A DNA stretch of 64,000 nt from the NCBI GenBank assembly GCA_964542455.1, contig CAZIUC010000008.1, forward strand, positions 68,052 to 132,051, in the 5' to 3' direction. Position numbers and translations under genes: made by a program. The DNA comes from PFJX01 sp964542455 (lineage in GTDB: Bacteria; Pseudomonadota; Gammaproteobacteria; Burkholderiales; Thiobacillaceae). Positions 54,029 through 62,525 of this stretch are shown piece by piece (within the stretch, counting starts at the first letter, position 1; each line of letters starts with the position of its first letter). Under the pieces are notes generated by a model. It had not been told where the DNA came from. It made no database searches and saw nothing but the letters and a program-made list of their open reading frames with translations.

Positions 54029-55276
54029 CTACGACGCCGCCGCATCCAGTTCCCGCACGCCTTCCTCGAGACCGGCGGCGTGGGTCAGGCGGGCGACGTT
54101 GTCTTTGGTAAAGAAACCCTGGAAATCGCCGAAGCGCTGCACGTATTCGATGATCAGGCTGGAATATTCGGAAGCACTGGAGAAAATTTGTTTCAGACCC
54201 TCTTCCTCGCTACCGATCACGTCGAGCAGGAAATTCTGGCCGCAGTCGCGTAAGGATTCCACCACATAGTCGATGTTGGCCTTGATGTTGTCACCCTCGC
54301 CAGTGTGGCCGTCGTTCACCGCGACCGCGACATGGTGCAGGCGCGGGCCATAGTTGCGTACAAAGGCTTCGGTGGGTGACGGCAATTTCAGCAGGTGGTT
54401 GACGAAATAGGGGTGATTGGCCGCCGTGAAGACCTTGGCCGGGCTTTCCAGTTCGTTGCTGTGGTGCACGCTCTTGGTGACGTTGGTGGACGAATTCTGG
54501 TCGGCGATGTCGTAGGAGCCCCAGTAGTAATAACTGGTGAGCGTGAGGTATTCGAGGATCGCGGCTTCCCGGTTCTGGCTGTAGACGCGCGTGGCGAGGT
54601 GATCGATGGGCAGCAGCAACTTGTCCAGGCCGAGTTTCTTCTGGGTTTCCTTGGCGGCTTCATAAGCCACCTGCACATCGGGGCGGATGCTGGACAAGCC
54701 CAGCGGGTAGACGCGGATGTTGTGCTCCGGCCGCTCCCAATAGCCGACGATGTTGTGGGTGTAGGGACTGGGCTTCACCACGGCCATGTTGCCGGGCAAC
54801 TCCAGTTTTCGGATCTGATCCTGGTTGAAGAAGCGCACATCGCGTCCTTTCTGCAACTCGACCACGTCATGCAGGCTGGTGACGCGGAAGATTTCACCCA
54901 TGTAGCGCGAATTGGGCTTCTGCGCGCCGATCGGATAGACCTCGTTGAGACTGCGGAAGATGCCGCGCGTGTTGGGGTCTTTCACTTCCCGCACCAGCAC
55001 ATCCGGGGAATTCATGTCGATGCGCAGGATGTGGGTGAAATGGGTTTCCGACTCCAGTGTGACCAGGTAGTGATACGGAGTCATCAGACACAACTCACCG
55101 ACATAAGCGATGGAGTGCCCGGGTTCCACCGTAATCATCAGGGCGTCTATCTGCCGAATCAGGCTGGTCAGGCCACCGCGGTCGCGATCCTCCAGCAGTT
55201 GCACGAGGAACTCCTCGAAGAAATCGGAGTTCAGCTTGTCGCCGTAGCGGGGCATGTCGAGTGAGAGCGGAATCAT
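54029..55276 (-). CDS. HPPD-like vicinal oxygen chelate (VOC) family protein
   Basis: 415 residues. The second half resembles 4-hydroxyphenylpyruvate dioxygenase: first half-site LLPIDHLATRVYS (His226), second LHHVAVAVNDG (His315), and a C-terminal QIFSSASEYSSLIIEYVQRF GDFQGFF with Glu377. These would give a His-His-Glu non-haem iron site. The first 200 residues are a separate region of unknown fold (LITVEPGH-type segments) that is unlike HPPD. It lies downstream of the alpha-E gene, same strand. The substrate is unknown; assignment to HPPD activity itself is not supported. Confidence 0.6.
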   Translation of the reverse strand: MIPLSLDMPRYGDKLNSDFFEEFLVQLLEDRDRGGLTSLIRQIDALMITVEPGHSIAYVGELCLMTPYHYLVTLESETHFTHILRIDMNSPDVLVREVKDPNTRGIFRSLNEVYPIGAQKPNSRYMGEIFRVTSLHDVVELQKGRDVRFFNQDQIRKLELPGNMAVVKPSPYTHNIVGYWERPEHNIRVYPLGLSSIRPDVQVAYEAAKETQKKLGLDKLLLPIDHLATRVYSQNREAAILEYLTLTSYYYWGSYDIADQNSSTNVTKSVHHSNELESPAKVFTAANHPYFVNHLLKLPSPTEAFVRNYGPRLHHVAVAVNDGHTGEGDNIKANIDYVVESLRDCGQNFLLDVIGSEEEGLKQIFSSASEYSSLIIEYVQRFGDFQGFFTKDNVARLTHAAGLEEGVRELDAAAS

Positions 55277-55310
55277 TTTTCGGGTCTGCCGGGGATGTTC
55301 GTAGATCGTG

Positions 55311-55342
55311 TAAGTTGGGCACGCTTCGCTTTGCCCAACTTA
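55311..55342. repeat. GTTGGGCACGC family hairpin overlapping a stop codon
   Basis: TAAGTTGGGCACGCTTCGCT followed by TTGCCCAACTTA forms a palindrome whose last three bases are the stop codon of the alpha-E gene on the minus strand. The same family is at 48443. It may fix the 3' end of that transcript. Confidence 0.75.
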
Positions 55343-56290
55343 CTGCTGCTGTGATTGTTCGTGCAGCAAGAAGTACTGCCGCGAGATGGCCAGGTGCAGT
55401 TCGCCAAGATCGGCCTGGATCTGGTCGAGGTGGTCGTGCAGCGGCGCCGGCGATGCGTCATCCAGGTTCATCATTTCCAACCGGCGCCAGGTCCGGCTGG
55501 CGATCCGCAGGGGCGCCTGGTAGTTGACCAATACCGACAAACAACTTTCGATCTCGCCCAGGCAATGCGCCACGGTGCGGGGAAAATGCGGGTCACGCAG
55601 GAGATAGCGCAGCACGGACGGGCCGTCGATATGCACGCCGACGTGCTGGCGATACATCTGATAGGCGGACAAGGCATTGAGTGTGCTCATCCACAAGCGC
55701 TCGCGCGCCATCTCCGCGGCGGCGGCATCCTCTGGCAGGGTCACGGCGGAGTTCACATCGACGATGCGCGTGGTCATGTCGGCGCGTTCCAGATTGCGCC
55801 CCAACTTGAGGAACTGGTAGGCCAGGTCGTGGCTCATCGAGCCCATCAACAGGCCGATCACCGACTGCCGCCGTTCGATCACGCCACTCAGCACTTCATA
55901 GCACTGGCTGCGGCTGTGGATGGCGCGGGCGGCGTTGTCGCGGGTGTAGAGGTAAAGGCCGTTGATGCGCTCCCAGATTTCCATCGGCAACACTTCACGG
56001 AAAGTGCGCGTGTTCTCGCGGGCGCTGTGAATGCTGGCGAGGATGGAACCGGGGTTGCGCTCGTCCAGGATCAGGAAACGCATGATGTCGGCTTCGTTGG
56101 CGGTGAGGTAGTGCTTGTGATACAGGGCATCCAGACCGGCCACCTTGAGCAGCACATCCCAGCCGAACGAGGCGCCGCGCGGCAAGTCGAGCAACACCTG
56201 GGTGGTGCTGTTGATGAAACGCGCGGTGTTTTCAGCGCGTTCGAGATAACGCGACATCCAGTAGAGGTTCTTCGCAACTCGGGAAAGCAT
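55340..56290 (-). CDS. alpha-E domain protein (DUF403)
   Basis: 316 residues, all helical. The start MLSRVAKNLYWMSRYLERAE is the DUF403 signature, followed by ARFINSTTQVLLDLPRG, RSQCYEVLSGVIERRQSVIG and FLKLGRNLERADMTTRIVDV. The alpha-E domain is nearly always encoded next to a circularly permuted ATP-grasp protein, and here that gene lies 31 bp upstream. The pair is proposed to make or ligate a peptide-like product; transglutaminase and proteasome-type protease partners of other genomes are missing here. Confidence 0.95.
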   Translation of the reverse strand: MLSRVAKNLYWMSRYLERAENTARFINSTTQVLLDLPRGASFGWDVLLKVAGLDALYHKHYLTANEADIMRFLILDERNPGSILASIHSARENTRTFREVLPMEIWERINGLYLYTRDNAARAIHSRSQCYEVLSGVIERRQSVIGLLMGSMSHDLAYQFLKLGRNLERADMTTRIVDVNSAVTLPEDAAAAEMARERLWMSTLNALSAYQMYRQHVGVHIDGPSVLRYLLRDPHFPRTVAHCLGEIESCLSVLVNYQAPLRIASRTWRRLEMMNLDDASPAPLHDHLDQIQADLGELHLAISRQYFLLHEQSQQQ

Positions 56291-56321
56291 GGTTCAACTC
56301 CGTTTGGGTGGCGTGTCGTTC

Positions 56322-57770
56322 TTATTCGTCCACATCGACGATCCAGGTGTCCTTGGCGCCGCCACCCTGCGACGAGTTCACCACCAGAGAACCGGCCGTC
56401 ATCGCCACGCGGGTCAGGCCGCCGGTGGTGCAATAGAGCTTGTCTGACTGGAGGATGAAGGGGCGCAGATCGAGGTGACGCGGCTCCATGTGGTCATCGA
56501 CCAGGGTGGGCGCGGTGGACAGCGCCAGGGTCGGTTGCGCCATGTAGTTACGCGGGTTCGCCTTGATCAGTTCGGCGAAATGTTCGCGCTCCTCCGCCGT
56601 GGCGCGCGGGCCGATCAACATCCCGTAGCCACCGGATTCGTTGGCCGGCTTCACCACCAGCTTGTCCAGGTTGGCCAGCACATAGTCGCGGTCCCTGTCA
56701 TACATGCACAGGTAACTGGGCACGTTGGGGATGATCGGCTCCTCGTCCAGGTAGTACTTGATCACTTTCGGGATGAAGGCATAGACCACCTTGTCGTCCG
56801 CCACCCCGGCACCCGGGGCGTTGGCGATGCCGACGTTGCCGGCGCGCCAGGCACGCATCAGTCCTTTGACCCCAAGCGCGGAATCGGCGCGGAAGGCTTC
56901 CGGATCGAGAAAATCGTCATCGATCCGCCGGTAGATCACATCCACGCGGCGCAGGCCCGCGATGGTCTTCATGTGGACGCAGTCGTCCGCCTGCACCACC
57001 AGATCGCTACCCTCCACCAAAACGGCGCCCATTTTCTGCGCCAGATAACTGTGCTCAAAATAGGCAGAGTTGAAGATGCCGGGGGTGAGTACAGCCACCA
57101 CCGGGCGGACACACTGGCGCGGTGACAGGGCGGCGAGGGTGTCATAGAGACGGGCGGGATAATCGTCCACCGGCTGGATGCTGGAGGACTGGAACAACTC
57201 CGGGAACAAGCGTTTCATGAGTTGCCGGTTTTCCAGCATGTAGGAAACGCCGGAGGGAACCCGCAAATTATCTTCCAACACATAGACGGTGCCGTCCTTG
57301 TCGCGCACCAGATCGGTGCCGCAAACATGTGCCCAGACCCCGAAACGGGGCGTCATGCCCATACATTGCTCACGGAAATTCTTCGAACCCCCCAGCACTT
57401 CGCGTGGGAATACGCCGTCCTTGACGATGCGCTGCTCGTTGTAGAGATCGTTGATGAACAGATTCAGCGCGGTGAGGCGCTGTTTCAAGCCAGCCTCTAT
57501 CCGTGTCCATTCCTTCTTCGACATGACACGGGGAATGATGTCGAACGGCCAGGCGCGGTCGATGTTCCCGGCCTCGCTATACACCGTGAAGGTGATGCCG
57601 GTAGTCATGATGGCGGCGTTCACGGCCTGTCGGCGCTCGTCCAGGCCGGCCGCGTCGAGCGCATCCAGGTGTTCGAACAGGGCGCGGGCGGCGGGGCGAG
57701 GTTGCCCGTCCGATGCGATCAGTTCATCGAAAAATTCTGTGGCCGGGTAATCACGCACCAAGGTATTCAT
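56322..57770 (-). CDS. circularly permuted type 2 ATP-grasp protein
   Basis: 482 residues with the DUF404/DUF407 pattern: YRDYPATEFFDEL-like N terminus (MNTLVRDYPATEFFDELIA), GITFTVYSEAGNIDRAWPFD, then PRFGVWAHVCGTDLVRDKDG, DNLRVPSGVSYMLENR, KVIKYYLDEEPIIPNV and KPANESGGYGMLIGP, the ATP-binding residues. Family members are predicted carboxylate-amine ligases. The start at 57770 gives the normal N terminus; the open frame upstream continues through a repeat. Its alpha-E partner follows. Confidence 0.93.
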   Translation of the reverse strand: MNTLVRDYPATEFFDELIASDGQPRPAARALFEHLDALDAAGLDERRQAVNAAIMTTGITFTVYSEAGNIDRAWPFDIIPRVMSKKEWTRIEAGLKQRLTALNLFINDLYNEQRIVKDGVFPREVLGGSKNFREQCMGMTPRFGVWAHVCGTDLVRDKDGTVYVLEDNLRVPSGVSYMLENRQLMKRLFPELFQSSSIQPVDDYPARLYDTLAALSPRQCVRPVVAVLTPGIFNSAYFEHSYLAQKMGAVLVEGSDLVVQADDCVHMKTIAGLRRVDVIYRRIDDDFLDPEAFRADSALGVKGLMRAWRAGNVGIANAPGAGVADDKVVYAFIPKVIKYYLDEEPIIPNVPSYLCMYDRDRDYVLANLDKLVVKPANESGGYGMLIGPRATAEEREHFAELIKANPRNYMAQPTLALSTAPTLVDDHMEPRHLDLRPFILQSDKLYCTTGGLTRVAMTAGSLVVNSSQGGGAKDTWIVDVDE

Positions 57771-57864
57771 GGCAAGCACTCCTTTGCAGCAAGGAGTTGC
57801 AAGGAGCGTGCCAGCTACTGGTCGCAGCCTGGAGAGAACGATTCCGGCGGGTCTTCTCCGAACT

Positions 57865-57887
57865 GCCGGCAGGGATGCCGGCGCTAC
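57865..57887. repeat. partial REP-like element
   Basis: GCCGGCAGGGATGCCGGCGC TAC is a half-unit of the GTAGCGCC family. It lies between the peptidase stop (57890) and the ATP-grasp gene. It is the complement of the unit seen at 2038 and 14449. Confidence 0.5.
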
Positions 57888-57889
57888 AT

Positions 57890-59353
57890 TTACCCCTCCA
57901 GCAAGCCCAACCCCAGCCCCACGCCGAAGCCGTTGATATCCGTTGCCGCCGCGCCCAGGCCGCCCTTGCAGCGGCTGGCGGAAAGGTCGACGTGCAGCCA
58001 GGGCGTATCGCCGACGAAGCGCTTGAGGAAACGCGCGGCGAGGATATGGTCGGCCTCGCCATCGAGCGTGCATTGCTTGACGTCGGCCACGGTCGAATCC
58101 AGTGCTTCGTCGTAGTCCTCCGGCATCGGGAAGGCCACCACCCGCTCGCCGCTCGCCTGGCCCGCCGCCACGGCGCGCGCGGCGAGGTCGTCGCGGTTGG
58201 AAATCACCCCACTCATGCGTTCGCCCAGCGCCACCGCCATGCTACCAGTGAGGGTGGCGAAGTCGATGATCGCGGCCGGCTTCTCTTTCGCCGCCAGCGC
58301 CAGCGCATCGGCCAGCACCATGCGGCCCTCGGCGTCGGTATGGACGATCTCGATGGTCGTGCCGTTCAGCGCCGTCACCACCTCGTTCTGGGTATAGGCC
58401 TCGGGTGAAAGATGGTTCTCCGCGATCGCCAGCCAGACATCCAGCTTCACCGGCAACTTCAAGCGTGTGGCGGCGAGCAGGATGCCCAGCGCCACGGCGG
58501 AGCCGTTCATGTCGTCGTGCATGTTGTTCATGTAGCGCGCCGGCTTCAGGTTGTGGCCACCGGTATCGAAACAGATGCCCTTGCCCACCAGCGCGGTGGC
58601 GCGCCCCTTGGCGCCTTTGCCCTTGAACGACAGACGCACAATCGCCGCATCATCATGGTCGCTGCCGCGCGCCACCGCCAGAAAGGCGCCGGCCTTCAGC
58701 TTGGTCAGGCGCTTGATGTCGTATTCCTCGACCTCCCAACCGGCCTCCGCCGCCAGGGCGCGGATGCGCGCGCGGTAACTGGAAGGCCGCAGCAGGTTGG
58801 GCGGCAACATGGTGAGTTCGCGGCACAAGCTGTTGCCCTCGGCCAGCGCGCGTTCGCGTTTCAGGTCGAGATCGGACACGCCATGCAAAATGAGGTGCTT
58901 GAGCGCCTTGGGCGGCTTGCCGCTTTTCCACACCGGCATCGGCGTGCCGTTCAGCCAGGCGACATAGGCCGCCGCCGAAGCCGCGCGTCGGCAAAAATCC
59001 TCATTCCCGAAAAAGGCTATTTCGATGGTCGCCGGCTGTTCGTCGAGCAAGGGCTTCATGGCCTGGCGCAGGGCGCTGTGCCATTCGAAGGCGGATTTCG
59101 CCTCATCCAGGCGCAACCACACCGAAACACAGCCGCCCGACAATTCCAGCGTCAACGCCTGCTTGGCCAGTTCCTCCGCCTTTTTGCCACGCCGCCGCAA
59201 GTTCGCCTCGACAGCGGCATACTCGGGCGCCTCATGCCACTGGGCACCGGCCGGCAGGACGATCAGGAGATGCGTGGTTTTCTCACCGCGCTCCAACAAC
59301 GGCGCGGGGTTCATGGTCAGTTTCGCTAGTTCACGAACGGCAGATTTATTCAT
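57890..59353 (-). CDS. leucyl aminopeptidase, M17 family
   Basis: 487 residues, two-zinc metallopeptidase that removes N-terminal residues from peptides. The active-site sequence LVGKGICFDTGGHNLKPA has the Lys and Asp ligands, and VHTDAEGRMVLADALALA is the M17 signature; GLGAAATDINGF closes the domain. The N-terminal region is diverged from PepA, so it is a separate M17 subgroup. The start at 59353 has AAGG six bases upstream; the TTG two codons earlier is less likely. It leads the ATP-grasp/alpha-E genes on the same strand, 120 bp upstream of the ATP-grasp start. Confidence 0.9.
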   Translation of the reverse strand: MNKSAVRELAKLTMNPAPLLERGEKTTHLLIVLPAGAQWHEAPEYAAVEANLRRRGKKAEELAKQALTLELSGGCVSVWLRLDEAKSAFEWHSALRQAMKPLLDEQPATIEIAFFGNEDFCRRAASAAAYVAWLNGTPMPVWKSGKPPKALKHLILHGVSDLDLKRERALAEGNSLCRELTMLPPNLLRPSSYRARIRALAAEAGWEVEEYDIKRLTKLKAGAFLAVARGSDHDDAAIVRLSFKGKGAKGRATALVGKGICFDTGGHNLKPARYMNNMHDDMNGSAVALGILLAATRLKLPVKLDVWLAIAENHLSPEAYTQNEVVTALNGTTIEIVHTDAEGRMVLADALALAAKEKPAAIIDFATLTGSMAVALGERMSGVISNRDDLAARAVAAGQASGERVVAFPMPEDYDEALDSTVADVKQCTLDGEADHILAARFLKRFVGDTPWLHVDLSASRCKGGLGAAATDINGFGVGLGLGLLEG

Positions 59354-59464
59354 TAGCAACCTTGAATATTAAAAACACCAATACTTTGTATTGACGAATT
59401 GACGGGGTAAGGCCGCCCCACGATAATTCGCGGCCTTGTTTTCCACCCATTGTTTCATGCTTTT

Positions 59465-59565
59465 TCTCCCTCTCCTTTTGGGAGAGGGCCGGGGTGAGGG
59501 GCGATAACCGTCGATCTGGCGCGTGTTCCCTCACCCCCAGCCCCTCTCCCGGAGGGAGAGGGGAG
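59465..59565. repeat. CCCTC/CTCTCC hairpin repeat upstream of aceE
   Basis: CTCCCTCTCCTTTTGGGAGA and then CCCTCACCCCCAGCCCCTCT with GGAGGGAGAGGGGAG form two hairpins, part of an inverted pair around a central GATAACCGTCG. They lie in the divergent space between the peptidase and aceE. Confidence 0.75.
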
Positions 59566-59591
59566 CAACGAAGATACGGAGAGATTTGTTC

Positions 59592-62288
59592 ATGCCGAAT
59601 TCCATTCCCGCGCACTTGCCGGCTCATTTGCCAGATAGCGATCCTCAGGAAACCCGCGAGTGGCTGGATGCCCTGGCCGCCGTGATCGAAGAAGAAGGGG
59701 TCGAGCGCGCACATTACCTGCTGGAAAAGCTGATCGACAAGGCGCGCCGCTCGGGCGCCTACCTGCCCTACAACGCCACCACCGCCTATGTGAACACCAT
59801 TCCGGTGCACATGCAGGAGAAGCATCCCGGCGACGTGGCGATGGAAGGCCGCATCAAGGCACTGATCCGCTGGAACGCGGTGGCCTGCGTGATGCGCGCC
59901 AACGAGAAGGCGCCCGGCGTGGGCGGCCACATCGCCAGCTTCCAGTCCTCCGCCACGCTCTATGACGTCGGCTTCAACCACTTCTTCAACGCCCCGAACA
60001 CGGAGCACGGCGGCGACCTGGTTTATTTCCAGGGCCACTCGGCGCCTGGCATCTATGCCCGCGCCTATCTGGAAGGCCGCATCAACGACGAGCAGTTCGG
60101 CAACTTCCGCCAGGAAACCTCCGGCCAAGGCATTCCCTCCTATCCGCACCCCTGGTTGATGCCGGATTTCTGGCAGTTCCCCACGGTATCGATGGGTCTT
60201 GGCCCGATCACCGCGATCTACCAGGCGCGCTTCCTCAAATACCTGCACGACCGCGGCATCGCCGACACCTCCGGGCGCCATGTCTGGGCCTTTCTCGGCG
60301 ACGGCGAGACCGACGAACCGGAATCCCTGGGCGCCATCACCCTGGCCTCGCGCGAGAAACTGGACAACCTGATTTTCGTCATCAACTGCAACCTGCAACG
60401 CCTGGACGGCCCGGTGCGCGGCAACGGCAAGATCATCCAGGAACTGGAAGCCGCCTTCCGCGGCGCCGGCTGGAACGTGCTCAAGGTGCTCTGGGGTTCC
60501 TACTGGGACCCGCTCCTGGCCATGGACGGCAAGGGCCTCCTGCGCCAGCGCATGGAAGAGTGCGTGGACGGCGAATACCAGAACTTCAAGGCCAAGGGCG
60601 GCGCCTACACGCGCGAGCACTTCTTCGGCAAATACCCGGAATTGAAGGAAATGGTCGCCGCCATGTCCGATGACGACATCTGGCGCCTGAACCGGGGCGG
60701 CCACGACCCGCACAAGGTCTACGCCGCCTACGCGGCGGCGGTGAAGCACACCGGCCAGCCCACCGTGATCCTGGCCAAGACCGTGAAGGGCTACGGCATG
60801 GGCGCCTCCGGCGAAGCGCAGAACCCCACCCACCAGGCGAAGAAGATGGCCATGGAAGACCTGCGCGCCTTCCGCGACCGCTTCCAGATTCCCATCTCCG
60901 ACGCGGACATCGCCGAACTGCCGTTCTACCGCCCGGCCGAAGACAGCCCGGAAATGAAGTATCTGCATGCCCGCCGCGCGGCGCTGGGCGGCTATGTCCC
61001 GACCCGCAGAAGCAAGGCCGAGGCCCTGCCGATTCCGCCGTTGACCACCTTCCAGGCCATGCTGGAAGCCACCGGCGAGCGGGAAATCTCGACCACGATG
61101 GCCTTCGTTCGCTTGCTCACCAGCCTGTTGCGCGACAAGGCCATCGGCCGCCATATCGTCCCCATCGTCCCGGACGAAGCGCGTACCTTCGGCATGGAAG
61201 GCCTGTTCCGCACCGTCGGCATCTATTCCTCGGTGGGCCAGCTCTATGAGCCGGTGGACTCCGACCAGGTGATGTATTACCGCGAAGAAAAAGGCGGCCA
61301 GATCCTGGAAGAAGGCATCAACGAAGCCGGCGCCTTCTCCTCCTGGCTCGCCGCCGCCACGTCGTACAGCAACAACGGCGTGCAGATGATCCCCTTCTAC
61401 ATCTACTACTCGATGTTCGGCTTCCAGCGCATCGGCGACCTCGCCTGGGCCGCCGGCGACTCGCGCGCCCGCGGCTTCCTGCTTGGCGGCACCGCCGGCC
61501 GCACCACGCTCAACGGCGAGGGCCTGCAACACGAGGACGGCCACAGCCACCTGCAAGCGGCCTTGATCCCCAACTGCGTCAGCTACGACCCCACCTTCCA
61601 TTACGAACTGGCGGTGATCATGCACGACGGCATGCGCCGCATGTTCCAGGAGCAGGAGGACGTGTTCTATTACCTCACGGTGATGAACGAGAACTACAGC
61701 CACCCCGCTTGCCCCAAGGGCGCCGAGGCAGGCATCCTCAAGGGCCTGTACCGGCTCAGCGAAGGCGCCAAATCCAAAGGCAAGAAGAAGGCGCCGCGTG
61801 TGCAACTGCTCGGCAGCGGCACCATCCTGCGCGAAGTCATGGCCGCCGCCGAACTGCTCGAAGCGGACTGGGGCGTGGCCGCCGATGTCTGGAGCGCGAC
61901 CAGCTTCAACGAACTGCGCCGCGAAGCCCAGGACACCCATCGCTGGAACCTCATGCACCCGGACCAGACGCAGAAAACCAGCTACGTCGAACAGTGCCTG
62001 GACACAACCGAAGGCCCGATCATCGCCTCCACCGACTACATGCGCGCCTTCCCCGACCAGATTCGGCCTTATGTCCATCGCCGCTATGTGACGCTCGGCA
62101 CCGACGGCTTCGGCCGTTCCGACTCGCGCGAGGCGCTGCGCCGCTTCTTCGAGGTGGACCGTCACCACGTCGTGCTGGCCGCGCTCAAGGCCCTGGCCGA
62201 CGACGGCGTCATCCCCGTCGCGAAAGCCGCCGAAGCGATCAAGAAATACGGCATCGACGCCGACCGGGCCAACCCGGTCAACGTGTAA
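59592..62288 (+). CDS. aceE: pyruvate dehydrogenase E1 component (homodimeric)
   Basis: 898 residues; decarboxylates pyruvate with thiamine diphosphate and passes the acetyl group to E2. Signatures: LPYNATTAYVNTIPVHMQEK, the ThDP motif AFLGDGETDEPESLGAITLA through VINCNLQRLDGPVRG, YGMGASGEAQNPTHQAKK and GFQRIGDLAWAAGDSRARGF. Length is typical of the AceE homodimer. The start at 59592 is the first ATG after the hairpin repeat; the frame is open upstream in repeat sequence. aceF follows, separated by a small open frame carrying more repeats. Confidence 0.97.
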   Translation: MPNSIPAHLPAHLPDSDPQETREWLDALAAVIEEEGVERAHYLLEKLIDKARRSGAYLPYNATTAYVNTIPVHMQEKHPGDVAMEGRIKALIRWNAVACVMRANEKAPGVGGHIASFQSSATLYDVGFNHFFNAPNTEHGGDLVYFQGHSAPGIYARAYLEGRINDEQFGNFRQETSGQGIPSYPHPWLMPDFWQFPTVSMGLGPITAIYQARFLKYLHDRGIADTSGRHVWAFLGDGETDEPESLGAITLASREKLDNLIFVINCNLQRLDGPVRGNGKIIQELEAAFRGAGWNVLKVLWGSYWDPLLAMDGKGLLRQRMEECVDGEYQNFKAKGGAYTREHFFGKYPELKEMVAAMSDDDIWRLNRGGHDPHKVYAAYAAAVKHTGQPTVILAKTVKGYGMGASGEAQNPTHQAKKMAMEDLRAFRDRFQIPISDADIAELPFYRPAEDSPEMKYLHARRAALGGYVPTRRSKAEALPIPPLTTFQAMLEATGEREISTTMAFVRLLTSLLRDKAIGRHIVPIVPDEARTFGMEGLFRTVGIYSSVGQLYEPVDSDQVMYYREEKGGQILEEGINEAGAFSSWLAAATSYSNNGVQMIPFYIYYSMFGFQRIGDLAWAAGDSRARGFLLGGTAGRTTLNGEGLQHEDGHSHLQAALIPNCVSYDPTFHYELAVIMHDGMRRMFQEQEDVFYYLTVMNENYSHPACPKGAEAGILKGLYRLSEGAKSKGKKKAPRVQLLGSGTILREVMAAAELLEADWGVAADVWSATSFNELRREAQDTHRWNLMHPDQTQKTSYVEQCLDTTEGPIIASTDYMRAFPDQIRPYVHRRYVTLGTDGFGRSDSREALRRFFEVDRHHVVLAALKALADDGVIPVAKAAEAIKKYGIDADRANPVNV

Positions 62289-62300
62289 AGGAGACGAGAT

Positions 62301-62525
62301 ATGAACCACTCCCAAGCCTGCTTTACCGAAAAACATCGAGTACCTGCCGCCATCGACTCCCCCCTTTATCAAAGGGGGGCTGGGGGGGATTTCTCCAAGC
62401 TCGGCGCCCGCGCAACCGTTGCAAAATCCCCCTCATTCCCCCTTTGGGAAAGGGGGAGGCCACTTCCCCAAGCGCTTTCACGCTTATCAGCAGTCGATAA
62501 CCTCTCGATGGGGGACTGGCAATGA
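62301..62525 (+). other. repeat-derived small open frame coupled to aceF
   Basis: ATG at 62301 with AAAGGAG seven bases upstream; 74 codons; its TGA overlaps the aceF ATG by 4 bp (ATGA). The first 20 residues (MNHSQACFTEKHRVPAAIDS) look unique; the next 35 are translation of two hairpins, CCCCCCTTTATCAAAGGGGG at about 62359 and CCCCCTTTGGGAAAGGGGG at about 62439. Probably the real role is ribosome delivery to aceF rather than the peptide itself. It could be a truncated gene with repeats inserted. Confidence 0.35.

Noticed and set aside
54029..55276. Annotation as a true 4-hydroxyphenylpyruvate dioxygenase
   Set aside because: Only the second half resembles HPPD; the N-terminal 200 residues are different and no tyrosine catabolism genes are near.
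59346..62372. A 1008-codon open frame antisense to aceE
   Set aside because: Composition is typical of shadow frames (Gly/His/Val/Gln) and the plus strand encodes an unmistakable pyruvate dehydrogenase E1.
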